Positions 9,734 through 19,096 of a stretch of DNA of 64,000 nt are shown piece by piece. Made by a program: the position numbers and the translations under genes. Position 1 is the first letter of the stretch. Every line of letters begins with the position of its first letter. Where the stretch lies: positions 1 to 64,000 of the forward strand of contig NZ_NSET01000021.1 in NCBI RefSeq assembly GCF_009192945.1. The letters are read 5' to 3'. Source of the DNA: Xanthomonas maliensis. GTDB lineage: Bacteria > Pseudomonadota > Gammaproteobacteria > Xanthomonadales > Xanthomonadaceae. The notes below the pieces were generated by a model. That model saw only the letters and a list, made by a program, of their open reading frames with translations. It was not told the DNA's origin and made no database searches.

Positions 9734-10090
9734 TCAGGCGGCCTGGACGATGCGCTCGAGCTGCAGGCGCGACCCTTCGGTCAGCTGCAACCGATACTCG
9801 CGCCCCGTCACCGTCAGGCCGACCTCGCGCACATTGCCCACCAGTTGGGTGGCCTTGCCCTGCACCGGTACCTGCATGTGCAGACGCCAGGGGCCGCGCA
9901 CCATCAGTGCGGCCAGGGCGTGGGCGTCGCGACGCGCGTCTTCCGATGCGCCACCGAGCAGATCCAGGATGTTTTCCGGACGCAGGCGGTTCCATCCACG
10001 CACGATATCGGTGTCGCGTCCGGCACGGCCAAGCGCGATGCTGTCGCAATTGGCGATGGCCTTGCTACGGTCCAATCCAAAAAAGTCCAT
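9734..10090 (-). CDS. Small conserved-type T6SS hypothetical protein
   Basis: A 118-residue soluble protein between clpV (25 bases upstream) and vgrG (71 bases downstream), same strand. It has a glycine/arginine-rich N-terminal part (FFGLDRSKAIANC, ENILDLLGG) and a beta-strand-like C-terminal half (GPWRLHMQVPVQGKATQLVG, GLTVTGREYRLQLTE). No signal peptide or membrane helix is visible. I do not recognise the family. The strand-rich C-terminus and location suggest a structural or spike-associated accessory, but this is only inference from context. Confidence 0.6.
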   Translation of the reverse strand: MDFFGLDRSKAIANCDSIALGRAGRDTDIVRGWNRLRPENILDLLGGASEDARRDAHALAALMVRGPWRLHMQVPVQGKATQLVGNVREVGLTVTGREYRLQLTEGSRLQLERIVQAA

Positions 10091-10115
10091 GTGCTTCTCC
10101 TTGCTGTAGAGCGTG

Positions 10116-12854
10116 TCAGGTCAACTTGTACTTGAAGGCGCCATTCTTGCCGGCGGTCACCTTGATGGCATTGATCTTGTTCCCTTCGGCCATCGCTGCC
10201 AGGACGCTTTCGGCGATCTCGGGCAGCAACGTGCCGTTGAGGATGTGATCGACGTTGCGCGCGCCGGAATCGACCTCGGTGCAACGTGCCAACACGGCCT
10301 CCACAAGGCTCTCGTCCCACTGGAACGTGGCCTTGTGGTTGGCGGCGACGCGGTCGCGGATGCGGCCCAGCTTGAGCGCGATGATCTGCGCCAGCACGTC
10401 GTCGCTGATGGGATAATACGGCACGACCTTCATTCGGCCCAGGAACGCGGGCTTGAACGTCTTCATCAAGACCGGGCGCAGGGCCTCGGCCAGGGCGTCG
10501 GCGCTGGGCAGTTCTTCGGCGGTCTTGTTCAGGCAGGCCTGCATGATCTGCGAGGAGCCGACGTTGGAGGTCAGGATGATCAAGGTGTTGCGGAAGTCGA
10601 TCTCGCGGCCTTCGGCATCGTCCATCACGCCCTTGTCGAACACCTGGAAGAACATCTCCAGCACGTCCGGGTGGGCCTTTTCGACCTCGTCCAGCAGCAC
10701 CACGCTGTAGGGATTGCGCCGCACCGCTTCGGTGAGCACGCCGCCTTCGCCATAGCCGACGTAGCCCGGCGGCGAGCCCTTCAGGCCGGAGACGCTATGC
10801 GCCTCCTGGTATTCGCTCATGTTGATGGTGACCAGCTTGCGCTCGCCGCCGTAGAGGATGTCGGCCAGGGCCAGCGCGGTTTCGGTCTTGCCGACGCCGG
10901 ATGGGCCGACAAACATGAATACGCCGCGCGGCTTGTTGGGATCTTCGAGCTTGGCGCTGGCGGTGCGCACGCGCTGAGCGATCGCGTCCAGCGCGTGGTC
11001 CTGGCCGATCACGCGCTCGACCAGGAAGCTGCTGAGATTGCGCACCACGCGGATCTCGTCCTTGACCATGCGCCCCAGCGGCACGCCGGTCCAGGCCGAG
11101 ACGATCTCCGCCACCACCCCGCCGTCCACCTGCAGCGGCACCATGGGCGTCTCGCCCTGCAATTCGCGCAACTGGCCGAGCAGCGTGTCCAGCTCGGCGT
11201 GCTGCGGCGACAGCGGCGCGGGGGCCTTCTTGCCCTTGGCCGGCTTGGCGGCATCGCCGGCCGGCTCGTCGACCGCGGCAGGGGCCACCGGCTCGGCTTC
11301 CATCTGCGCGCGCAGGGCGCGCACCTTGTCGGCCAGTTCGCGCTCGCGCACCAACTGTGCCTGGTTGTCGTCCAGCACCTGCTGCGCCTGCGCCTGTGCC
11401 TGGGTCAACTCGGCCAGCCGCTCGGCGTGGTGACGGGCGCCGCCGGCGACTTCGCGCTGCAAGGCGGCCAGCTCGGCGGCCAGCCGGTCCAGGTGCTTGC
11501 GGGTGTCCTCGATGATCGCCGGGGTGGCGCTTTGGCCCAAGGCGACCTTGGCGCAAGCGGTATCGAGCACGCTGACTGCCTTGTCCGGCAGCTGGCGGCC
11601 ACTGATGTAACGGTGCGACAGCCGCACTGCCTCGGTGACCGCTTCGTCCAGCACGCGGATGCCGAAGTGCTTCTCCATCAGCGGCACCATGCCGCGCAGC
11701 ATCGCCGAGGCCAGCGTCTCGCTGGGCTCTTCGACCTTGACGACCTGGAAGCGGCGAGCCAGCGCGGCATCCTTTTCGAAGTATTTCTTGTACTCGCCCC
11801 AGGTGGTGGCGGCGATGGTGCGCAGTTCGCCGCGCGCCAGCGCCGGCTTGAGCAGGTTGGCCGCATCGTTCTGGCCGGCGGTTCCGCCGGCGCCGATCAT
11901 GGTGTGCGCTTCGTCGATGAACAGGATGATCGGGTGCGGGCTCTTCTTGACCTCGTCGATCACGTTCTTGAGGCGGTTCTCGAACTCGCCCTTGACACTG
12001 GCTCCGGCCTGCAACAGACCCATGTCCAGCACGTGCAGCTCCACGCCCTGCAGCACCTCGGGCACGTCGTTGTCGGCGATGCGCCGCGCCAGGCCTTCCA
12101 CCACCGCGGTCTTGCCGACGCCGGCCTCGCCGGTGAGGATGGGATTGTTCTGGCGCCGACGCATCAGGATGTCGACGACTTGGCGGATCTCCGCATCGCG
12201 GCCGATCACCGGATCGATCTTGCCCTCGCGCGCACGCGCGGTCAGGTTGCTGGTGAACTGGTCCAGCGCCGGGGTCTTGCTCAGCCCGCCCTTGCCGTCG
12301 GGCGCGCCGGTCAGCGTATCGACCGGGTCGCTATCGCCTTCGCCCTTGCCGGCATCGGCGAAGCGCACGCCCTGCCCGGCTTCCTGCGAACCCTCGGTGA
12401 GCTTGGCAAAGTCGTGCTTGAGTTCTTCCAGCTTGAAACGCACGAACTGCTTGGAGCCGCGATAGGCCAGCTGCGACAGGTCCGGTGCGGTCAACAACGC
12501 CAGCAGCAGGTGGCCGCTGCGGATGCGGGTGGTTTCCGAATCCAGCGAGGCGATCAGCCAGGCGTTCTCGAACAACGTGGGCAGGTGCTGCGAGAACACC
12601 GGGGTGCGGGTGTTGCCGGTCTTGAAGCGCGCCACCTCTTCGCTCAGATCGCGCTGCAGCACATCCGGGGCGACCCCGCTGCGGCGCGCGATCAGCACGA
12701 AATCGCTCTGCGGCTGCTCCAGCAACGCAAGGAACAGATGCTCCAGGTCCACCTCGTAGTTGCCATGCGCCATGCACAGGTTCGCTGCGCGCTCGGCGGC
12801 CAGGCGACAGGTGTCGTCGAGCTTGCTGATCAGGGTCTTGAGATTGATGCTCAT
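10116..12854 (-). CDS. clpV: ClpV (TssH) sheath-disassembly AAA+ ATPase
   Basis: A 912-residue ClpB-class protein with an N-terminal Clp repeat domain (first ~150 residues), a first AAA+ module with Walker A GEAGVGKT at residues 242-249 and Walker B LFIDEAHTM, a coiled-coil middle domain rich in Gln/Ala/Glu (about 420-520), and a second AAA+ module with GPSGVGKTETAL near residue 650 and VVLLDEVEKAH. The N-terminus has the ClpV form rather than the ClpB form (SINLKTLISKLDDTC). It recycles contracted TssB/TssC sheath. It follows tssG by 48 bases in the minus-strand operon. Confidence 0.96.
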   Translation of the reverse strand: MSINLKTLISKLDDTCRLAAERAANLCMAHGNYEVDLEHLFLALLEQPQSDFVLIARRSGVAPDVLQRDLSEEVARFKTGNTRTPVFSQHLPTLFENAWLIASLDSETTRIRSGHLLLALLTAPDLSQLAYRGSKQFVRFKLEELKHDFAKLTEGSQEAGQGVRFADAGKGEGDSDPVDTLTGAPDGKGGLSKTPALDQFTSNLTARAREGKIDPVIGRDAEIRQVVDILMRRRQNNPILTGEAGVGKTAVVEGLARRIADNDVPEVLQGVELHVLDMGLLQAGASVKGEFENRLKNVIDEVKKSPHPIILFIDEAHTMIGAGGTAGQNDAANLLKPALARGELRTIAATTWGEYKKYFEKDAALARRFQVVKVEEPSETLASAMLRGMVPLMEKHFGIRVLDEAVTEAVRLSHRYISGRQLPDKAVSVLDTACAKVALGQSATPAIIEDTRKHLDRLAAELAALQREVAGGARHHAERLAELTQAQAQAQQVLDDNQAQLVRERELADKVRALRAQMEAEPVAPAAVDEPAGDAAKPAKGKKAPAPLSPQHAELDTLLGQLRELQGETPMVPLQVDGGVVAEIVSAWTGVPLGRMVKDEIRVVRNLSSFLVERVIGQDHALDAIAQRVRTASAKLEDPNKPRGVFMFVGPSGVGKTETALALADILYGGERKLVTINMSEYQEAHSVSGLKGSPPGYVGYGEGGVLTEAVRRNPYSVVLLDEVEKAHPDVLEMFFQVFDKGVMDDAEGREIDFRNTLIILTSNVGSSQIMQACLNKTAEELPSADALAEALRPVLMKTFKPAFLGRMKVVPYYPISDDVLAQIIALKLGRIRDRVAANHKATFQWDESLVEAVLARCTEVDSGARNVDHILNGTLLPEIAESVLAAMAEGNKINAIKVTAGKNGAFKYKLT

Positions 12855-12902
12855 GCGATGGAAACGCTCCTTGCGGGGGTCGAGGTGATCGGCGTGCGCC
12901 GA

Positions 12903-13994
12903 TCACTGCAGAGAATGGATGCCGTAGGTGGTATCGGCGCGCGCTTCGGTGGATGGTCGCGAGCACAGGTAGCTGTCCCAGCCCAGGCGTGCACCGGCGC
13001 CCTCGCCGATGCCCGAGCCGCGCACGTCTTCGGCGCGCAGCACCAGCCGGACTTCGTACTCGAGGCTGGCGCCGGTCAACAAGGTCAGCCACTTGGCCAA
13101 CGCCTGCGCCGCGCTGCCGCCGGGCAGGAAATCGTCGAAGGCCTGCCGATGCAGCGGGCCGATGCGCAATCGCATGCGCAGGTCGCGCTGCCATACCCGG
13201 TCGCCGGCCAGCGCACTGGAGCCCAGGGTGGCATTGGCTTGACCCAGCTTCGTGGCCTGGCCGGGCGGAACGTTGTACCAGGCGCCGACGAACTGCTCCA
13301 GCTCGATCGGCACGTGGAAGTAGTCCGACAACACCCGCCGCAGCAATACCGCCGACACCGGCCGTTGCCGCACGGCGCCAGCGTAGTAGGCCACCGCCTG
13401 GTCGAAGACATCGCCCTGGCCATCGATCATGCGATCGCGCAGGCCGGGCAGGCCTAGGCCCAGCAGCGACAGCACCAGCGGCAGGAAGCGCTCGCGGCGA
13501 TCCAGTTCGTACTGCAGGGCCAGGCGGTGCTTCTTCCACGCCGCATAGTGCAGGGTGACGGCGCGAGTGGAAAAGATGTCGAAGAACGCACGCGGCGTGC
13601 GATCGCGCTGATAGACCTCGCGCTCCTGCAAGGTCTCGGTGTAGTGCAGCGGCAAGGCACCCGAGGTGCCCAGCAAGCCCATGAAATGCGGCGTCAGGTG
13701 GACCTCGCCCAGCGCCTCGGTCTCCAAGGCGTGGCCCACGGCCGCTTCGCTATCGAGCTTGTCGCCCAGCGCCGAAAACGCCTCGCTGACTGCATCCAGC
13801 TCGGTCGCGGGGAACCCCATCGACAGCGAGTTGCGAAAACGCACGCGCGTCGGCACGACCTGATCCGGCCGCACGCCTTGCCGCTGGAAGGTCTGCTCGA
13901 GGAGTCGGATCGCCTGGAAGAACTGGAAGCGATGCGGCTCGGCGAGCAGTTGCTGGGCTACGCCAGGATCGATTCGCCGCTTCGCGGTGGACAT
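12903..13994 (-). CDS. tssG: TssG baseplate protein
   Basis: A 363-residue protein from the ATG at 13994, which lies inside the end of tssF (37-base overlap). An in-frame extension upstream would overlap tssF by about 400 bases and is out of character. Typical TssG features are HRFQFFQAIRLLE near the start, RFRNSLSMGFPATEL, HFMGLLGTSGALPLHYTE and TRAVTLHYAAWKKHRL. TssG builds the baseplate wedge with TssE, TssF and TssK. Confidence 0.93.
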   Translation of the reverse strand: MSTAKRRIDPGVAQQLLAEPHRFQFFQAIRLLEQTFQRQGVRPDQVVPTRVRFRNSLSMGFPATELDAVSEAFSALGDKLDSEAAVGHALETEALGEVHLTPHFMGLLGTSGALPLHYTETLQEREVYQRDRTPRAFFDIFSTRAVTLHYAAWKKHRLALQYELDRRERFLPLVLSLLGLGLPGLRDRMIDGQGDVFDQAVAYYAGAVRQRPVSAVLLRRVLSDYFHVPIELEQFVGAWYNVPPGQATKLGQANATLGSSALAGDRVWQRDLRMRLRIGPLHRQAFDDFLPGGSAAQALAKWLTLLTGASLEYEVRLVLRAEDVRGSGIGEGAGARLGWDSYLCSRPSTEARADTTYGIHSLQ

Positions 13995-15793
13995 CTGACA
14001 AGTTCCTCCCCGGTGTCGTTGGAGATCAGCACCAGGCGGGTAAAGCTGTTGGCATGGACATACAGGGCAAAGAAATGATCCATGACCTGGGCGAATGCAG
14101 CGATGCCACTGCCGACGAAATGGTTTTCGCTGACGGTCACACGCACCTCGATGCCGCGCACCGCCGAGGCGAAGTGCTTGCCGGACATCCAGGTCGTCAC
14201 CGGGTGCTGTTCCAGGCCGACGATGCCGTCGATCTGCCGCGACGACACGCTGCTGCCGGACAGGTCGTAGAGGCGCAGCATTTCCTTCAGCGCCGGCAAT
14301 CCGCTCCCGGTCAACGACAGCTGGTTGAGCGACAGGTGCGAGATCAATCGCCACTGCGCGCCCTTGCCCTGGCGGAAGCGCATCGGGCGACTGGGTTTGC
14401 GCAGCAGGCTGATCGCCCGCGCCGGGGTGCCGCCTTCGATGGTGAGATCGCCACCGGCCACGCCATGCGCCAGCTGGTTGGGCAGGTCGCGATTGCTGCA
14501 GGTCAGCTGCACGCTGATCACGTCGGTCTGCGGCGCGGTCGGATTGAATTCCAGGTCCACGAAGCTCAATTCAGTCTCGTAGCCTGGGCTTTGCCGGGCG
14601 ACATCCTCGTCGCGACGCGCCACCCAGTATTGCCCGGTGCGCTCGGGATCTTCGCCGTGGTGCAGGGAATAGAACGGCCGGAAGGCGTGCAAGGTCTCGC
14701 CCTGCGGCGTCTGACGCACGCGGTGCACCGAATCGATCGAATGCACCTCGTAGGCGAATGCCCGGCGCGCATCGGCCAGCACCGGATAGGTGACGGTCCG
14801 GTGGGTCACCCGGATCGGTTCGCCATTCTGCTTGAACAGGTTGACCACCGGAGTGCAGCCCAGGCGAATGTGCTTGCTGCCCAGTTCCTCCAGCACCACA
14901 TTTGCCGAACGGTCCGGCGGCGTGGCCTGCAGGATCAGGTGCAAGGTGAACACGCGGCTGGCGCCTGCGGTGACATCCTTCAACGGCAGATCGAAGAAAC
15001 CGAATTTCTCCGGGAAGGCGAACAGCTCGGTCAGCAAGCGGTAGGCCGGGTGACTGCGGGCGGGAAATTCCACCAGGGCCTCGTCTTCGGCGAAACCGAC
15101 AGGCTGCAGCGGTGCCTCGGGCAGGCGACGCCAACGGCCATTGCCGTCCGCCTCCACGTAGGCGGCCTTGACGCCGAAGGCCAGCGCATCGCGCAAGGCG
15201 GCGCAGAACGACGGCTCGCCGTCGACGAAGAACCGCAGCGCATCGGTCCCCAGGCCATCGAAACTGACCTGGTCGGACAACAGCCCGAACGACAGCGAGA
15301 TCTGCGCGCCACTGCCAGCCGGCAGCGTGGTGGCCATCGGCGCGTCGGCAACCGCGCGGTATTCGGCCGAGCGCACGCCGATCGGCGCCAGCACCACATC
15401 GTAGGTGGTGCGGAAGCGACAGCTGACGCCACGCACCAGGCGCGTCTGCAACTGCGTGCCGCGCGGCACGCGGACCGGCGCACTCAGCTTGGCGGCCACG
15501 CCTTCCATGTCGAAGAAGGCGATCGAGCAGGAAGGAAACGGCCGCAGATAATGCGGATAGAGCACATCCAGCAAGGCATCGGTGAACTCGGGATAGTCGT
15601 CCTCGATGCGCTTGGAGATCCGCGCGCCCATGAAGGCGAACGCTTCGATCAGCCGCTCGACATGCGGGTCCTGGCTGCCATCGGCAGACAGCTGCAGGCG
15701 GCTGGCGATCTTGGGATAACGGTCGGCGAACTCGCGGCTGTAGCGACGCAGGTACGCCAGTTCGCGCTCGTAGTAAGGCAGAAGATCTTGCAT
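13958..15793 (-). CDS. tssF: TssF baseplate protein
   Basis: A 611-residue TssF: begins QDLLPYYERELAYLRR, then a FADRYPKIASRLQLS segment and HVERLIEAFAFMGARI, all hallmark positions of the family, followed by LYPHYLRPFPSCSIAFFD. The start is one base after the tssE stop and the end overlaps tssG. It is the largest wedge subunit of the T6SS baseplate. No irregularity is seen. Confidence 0.95.
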   Translation of the reverse strand: MQDLLPYYERELAYLRRYSREFADRYPKIASRLQLSADGSQDPHVERLIEAFAFMGARISKRIEDDYPEFTDALLDVLYPHYLRPFPSCSIAFFDMEGVAAKLSAPVRVPRGTQLQTRLVRGVSCRFRTTYDVVLAPIGVRSAEYRAVADAPMATTLPAGSGAQISLSFGLLSDQVSFDGLGTDALRFFVDGEPSFCAALRDALAFGVKAAYVEADGNGRWRRLPEAPLQPVGFAEDEALVEFPARSHPAYRLLTELFAFPEKFGFFDLPLKDVTAGASRVFTLHLILQATPPDRSANVVLEELGSKHIRLGCTPVVNLFKQNGEPIRVTHRTVTYPVLADARRAFAYEVHSIDSVHRVRQTPQGETLHAFRPFYSLHHGEDPERTGQYWVARRDEDVARQSPGYETELSFVDLEFNPTAPQTDVISVQLTCSNRDLPNQLAHGVAGGDLTIEGGTPARAISLLRKPSRPMRFRQGKGAQWRLISHLSLNQLSLTGSGLPALKEMLRLYDLSGSSVSSRQIDGIVGLEQHPVTTWMSGKHFASAVRGIEVRVTVSENHFVGSGIAAFAQVMDHFFALYVHANSFTRLVLISNDTGEELVRCPPRSGESILA

Positions 15794-15794
15794 G

Positions 15795-16280
15795 TCAGCT
15801 GGCCTGGCGCCGCAGGCGGCTGACCGAATATTGCAGCGTGGAGGGTTGCAGCATGGCGTCGAAGCTCACCGGCTCGCGTGCCAGCTGCAAGTCCAGCACG
15901 GCGTGGATGGTGAAATGCAGGCCGCCGCTGAATTGCGTATTGGCGTCGAGCTTGACGGTGACATTGCGCAGCCGGCGCTCATGACGCGCCACGGCCTGCT
16001 CCAGCGAGCGGCAGATGGCCGCGCGGTCGTAGGCATTGGCCAGGCTCATCGAAGAAAAATCGCCGAGCCCGTAGGTCATCAGCGACTGTTTGCAGTTGGG
16101 GAACTCGCCCAGGTCGTCTTCGGCGAACGCGGCGCGCGCGTTCAATAGCCCTTCCAGATCGCGGGCGATCGACTCTTTGTGCTGTTCCAGCGACACCGCC
16201 TTGAACACGGGTCCGCTTGCGCTGGACTTGGGTGCGTCGTCGAACAGCTTCTCGAGCAGACTGGGTTCGAGTCCCTTCAT
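15795..16280 (-). CDS. tssE: TssE baseplate protein (gp25-like)
   Basis: A 161-residue gp25-like protein from the ATG at 16280. An in-frame TTG at 16412 would add 44 low-complexity residues and has no recognised role. Visible family features are LEPSLLEKLFDD at the start, a helix with DLEGLLNARAAF, and SLMTYGLGDFSSMS, which corresponds to the conserved gp25 YGLPD-type turn. The C-terminal half is strand-rich and ends in SVSRLRRQAS. The gene follows hcp and is nearly contiguous with tssF. Confidence 0.9.
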   Translation of the reverse strand: MKGLEPSLLEKLFDDAPKSSASGPVFKAVSLEQHKESIARDLEGLLNARAAFAEDDLGEFPNCKQSLMTYGLGDFSSMSLANAYDRAAICRSLEQAVARHERRLRNVTVKLDANTQFSGGLHFTIHAVLDLQLAREPVSFDAMLQPSTLQYSVSRLRRQAS

Positions 16281-16415
16281 TGGCAATCTCGTGCGTGGCA
16301 GATCCGTGCCAGATACGGTAACCGACTCGACGCGAGGCGGCGGTGATCGTCTTGCCACTTCATCGCCGATCCCCGGCGACTGCGATGGCGCCATTGGCGC
16401 CATCGCAGGCAACGC

Positions 16416-16913
16416 TTAGACCGTGTAGTTCGGGATGTTCTTGGTCGCACTCCACTGCGCCACGGCCTTGCCACCAACGCCGCCTTCCGGCTTCTGCTGC
16501 TGGTAGGTCCACTTGATGGCGCCGAAGCTCAGCTGCACGACTTCCTGCGGCATCCCCTCTTCGTCGACCGTCGTGGTGACGCGGTGCACCAGCACGTTCA
16601 TCAACTCCACCAGGTAGTAGTTGATGGCCTTGCCGTCCTTGTCAGCGCGCATGAACTCGATGCGGGCCTTCGGGAAGGTGGTGCCGTTGGCGCACGCCTG
16701 GTTCAGCGCAGTCGACGCCAGGTCGATCGACTTGACGACTTCGATCGGGGACAGGTTGACGCGGGCAGCGGTGGCGCCGCCGGAGGTGGATGCGGTCGCC
16801 GAACGCGGCTGCATCAGGTCCTGCGAGAAGGATTTGATTTCGATCCACTTGGCGTGAGCGCTGTCGTTGGACTCGCCATTGATGGTATCGATCTGAAGGA
16901 ACGAGTGCTGCAT
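16416..16913 (-). CDS. hcp: Hcp (TssD) tube protein
   Basis: A 165-residue Hcp-family protein: it begins with SFLQIDTINGESND and AKWIEIKSFSQDLMQP, the beta-strands that form the hexameric ring, and continues with EVVKSIDLASTALNQAC and the late YLVELMNVLVHRV strand. A strong AGGAG ribosome site precedes the ATG. It is separated by a 146-base spacer from tssC and by about 135 bases from tssE, wider than other gaps in the operon, so it may have its own expression level. It polymerises into the secreted inner tube. Confidence 0.95.
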   Translation of the reverse strand: MQHSFLQIDTINGESNDSAHAKWIEIKSFSQDLMQPRSATASTSGGATAARVNLSPIEVVKSIDLASTALNQACANGTTFPKARIEFMRADKDGKAINYYLVELMNVLVHRVTTTVDEEGMPQEVVQLSFGAIKWTYQQQKPEGGVGGKAVAQWSATKNIPNYTV

Positions 16914-17059
16914 GATCTGGTCTCCTAAATTCCGGTCTTCCGTGAGATTGGTGTGTCGGCCTGGCGGCCAACGGTTGGTTGCCCTGACGGGCAGCGTCTA
17001 ACTGGAAACAAACAGCCGGGATCTCCGTCCCTTCGACGCCACAACAAATCACTAAAACG
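16914..17059 (-). promoter_or_regulatory. tssC-hcp spacer with small hairpin and strong hcp ribosome site
   Basis: This 146-base spacer contains a short inverted repeat (TGCCC-TGAC-GGGCA, about 16981-16994) and the hcp ribosome site AGGAG seven to eight bases from its ATG. A processing or attenuation role giving more hcp than sheath mRNA is inferred only from position; I could not identify a confident promoter. Confidence 0.3.
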
Positions 17060-18550
17060 TTACTTCTTGGAGCCGGCTGGCAATTCGGCCACCAAGCGCA
17101 ACGAAACACTCAGCTCATCGAGCTGGAAATGCGGCCTGATGAAGGCCACAGCACGGTAAACACCGGGTTTGCCCGGCACTTCCGAAACTTGGACAGACGC
17201 TTCCCGCAACGGGAACTGCGCCTTGGCTTCCTGACCCGCGTTGTCATCCAGCAGCACGTACTGGGAGATCCAGCGGTTGAGGAAATCCTCGACATTGCGC
17301 GCCGAGGCGAAGCTGCCGATCTTCTCGCGCATCATCGCCTTCAGGTAATGGGCGATACGCGACACGGCGAAGATGTACTGCAACTGCGCCGACAACATGG
17401 CGTTGGCGTTGGCCGAGTCGGTGTTGTACTTCTTCGGCTTCTGCGCCGACTGCGCACCGAAGAACGCCGCATAGTCGGTGTTCTTGCAGTGGACCAGCGG
17501 CATGAAGCCGAGATCGCTGAGTTCCTTTTCGCGCCGGTCGGTGATGGCGATTTCGGTCGGGCACTTCAGCGCCACTTCGCCATCGTCGGTACGGAAGGTA
17601 TGGGTCGGCAGGTCCTCGACCAGGCCACCGCCTTCCACGCCGCGGATCGCCGCGCACCAGCCGTAGTTCTCGAAGGCCTGGGTCAGACGCGCACCCATTG
17701 CATAGGCGCTATTGCACCACAGGTACTTGCTATGGTCGGCAGCGTCGACGTCCTCAACGAAGTTGAAGCCCTCGACGGTGGTGCCATCCTTCGGGTTGTA
17801 CGGCAGGCGGCCCAGGAAGCGCGGCATGGTCAGGCCGACGTAACGGCTGTCTTCCGACTCGCGGAACGACTTCCACTTGGCGTATTCGACCGTGTCGAAC
17901 ACCTTGGCCAGATCGCGCGGCTTGCCCAGGTCGGTGAACGTCTCCAGGCCGAACATCTGCTCGGAGGCGGCCGAAATGAAGGGCGCATGCGCCGCAGCGG
18001 CGACGTGCGACATCTGCTCCAGGAAATACATGTCCTCGGGCTGACGCCCGAAGTGGTAGTCGCCGATCAGCGCGCCGAACGGCGCACCACCGAAGGTGCC
18101 GAACTCTTCTTCGTAGACTTTCTTGAACAGCGAACTCTGGTCGAAGTCGATGGCCGACTTGAAGTCGCGCACCAGATCCTTCTTGTTCGCGTTCAGGACC
18201 TTGATCTTCATCCCGACGCCGGTGGAGGTCTGCTGGCACAGGTAATGCAACCCGCGCCAGGTGCTCTCCAGCTTCTGGAACTCCGCCGCGTGCATGACCT
18301 CGCTGAGCTGCTCGGAAATCATCCGATCGATCTCGGCGATGCGCGCATCCAGCGTCAGGTTGAGGTTGTCCGAGACCACCACGGTGCCTTCCAGCACTTC
18401 CTTGGCCAGCTCGGAGATGATGTCCTTGGCGCGCTGATGCTCGGTCTCGGACTTGGCGACCTTGCTCTGCTCGACGATCTGGTCGAGCAGGCCGATTTCG
18501 GTCACTGCGGCCTGCGCGGTTTGTTCAGCGGCACTCGTGGCTTCTGCCAT
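17060..18550 (-). CDS. tssC: TssC large sheath protein
   Basis: A 496-residue TssC (VipB): the N-terminal helix region with DARIAEIDRMISEQLSEVMH and FQKLESTWRGLHYL is diagnostic, followed by YEEEFGTFGGAPFGALIGDY and RFLGRLPYN. The C-terminus has the strand-rich VQVSEVPGKPGVYRAVAFIR. With TssB it forms the contractile sheath. It begins three bases after the tssB stop, so the two are co-translated. Confidence 0.96.
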   Translation of the reverse strand: MAEATSAAEQTAQAAVTEIGLLDQIVEQSKVAKSETEHQRAKDIISELAKEVLEGTVVVSDNLNLTLDARIAEIDRMISEQLSEVMHAAEFQKLESTWRGLHYLCQQTSTGVGMKIKVLNANKKDLVRDFKSAIDFDQSSLFKKVYEEEFGTFGGAPFGALIGDYHFGRQPEDMYFLEQMSHVAAAAHAPFISAASEQMFGLETFTDLGKPRDLAKVFDTVEYAKWKSFRESEDSRYVGLTMPRFLGRLPYNPKDGTTVEGFNFVEDVDAADHSKYLWCNSAYAMGARLTQAFENYGWCAAIRGVEGGGLVEDLPTHTFRTDDGEVALKCPTEIAITDRREKELSDLGFMPLVHCKNTDYAAFFGAQSAQKPKKYNTDSANANAMLSAQLQYIFAVSRIAHYLKAMMREKIGSFASARNVEDFLNRWISQYVLLDDNAGQEAKAQFPLREASVQVSEVPGKPGVYRAVAFIRPHFQLDELSVSLRLVAELPAGSKK

Positions 18551-18553
18551 GAC

Positions 18554-19054
18554 TTACTCTCCCTTTTCCGTGCCCAGCTTCTTGAGCTGCTCGGTGTTGT
18601 TGAGCACGTCCGTCAGCAGATCTTCCAGTTTTTCGTTGCCGGCCAGCTTGTTGCGCAGGTCGGCCAGTTTGGTCCGCGATTCCAGCAGCTTGCGCAGCGG
18701 CTCGACCTGTTCGACGACGGCTTCCGGGCGGAAGTCGTCGATCGACTTGAACTTCAGTTCCACCCCGAACTCGCCACCGGCGTCGCTGATCTTGTTCTTG
18801 ACGCGATAGACCGCACGCGGAGCCACGCCTTCCATCACTTCGTCGAAGTTGTCCATGTCGACGTTGACGAATTTGCGGTCCTTCACCTTCGGCAGCGGTT
18901 CCTCCGGATTGCCGCTGAAGTCGCCGAGCACGCCGACGACGAACGGCAGTTCCTTCTGTTCAATCGCGTCACCCTTCTCGACGTCGTAGGTGAGCTGCAC
19001 GCGTGGCGGCCGCACCTTCTGCAGTCGTTTCTGGATGCTGTCCTTCTTGGCCAT
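18554..19054 (-). CDS. tssB: TssB small sheath protein
   Basis: A 166-residue TssB (VipA): the N-terminus has VRPPRVQLTYDVEKGDA and LPFVVGVLGDFSGNP, the family signature, then FVNVDMDNFDEVM and a helical C-terminus. It lies three bases before tssC and 42 bases after the lipoprotein gene. The complex with TssC is the sheath that ClpV recognises. Confidence 0.96.
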   Translation of the reverse strand: MAKKDSIQKRLQKVRPPRVQLTYDVEKGDAIEQKELPFVVGVLGDFSGNPEEPLPKVKDRKFVNVDMDNFDEVMEGVAPRAVYRVKNKISDAGGEFGVELKFKSIDDFRPEAVVEQVEPLRKLLESRTKLADLRNKLAGNEKLEDLLTDVLNNTEQLKKLGTEKGE

Positions 19055-19096
19055 GGGTGTCTCCTTGACTATGGGGGAACCGAATCCGTGTGCGGA

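Noticed and set aside
10113..13457. 1114-codon plus-strand open frame opposite clpV and tssG
   Set aside because: Composition is His/Gln/Arg/Leu-rich as expected of an antisense of a GC-rich gene; it spans two real genes on the other strand.
16277..16412. Longer TssE starting with TTG at 16412
   Set aside because: The extra 44 residues are Pro/Ser/Arg-rich and absent from the family; the ATG at 16280 gives the normal length.
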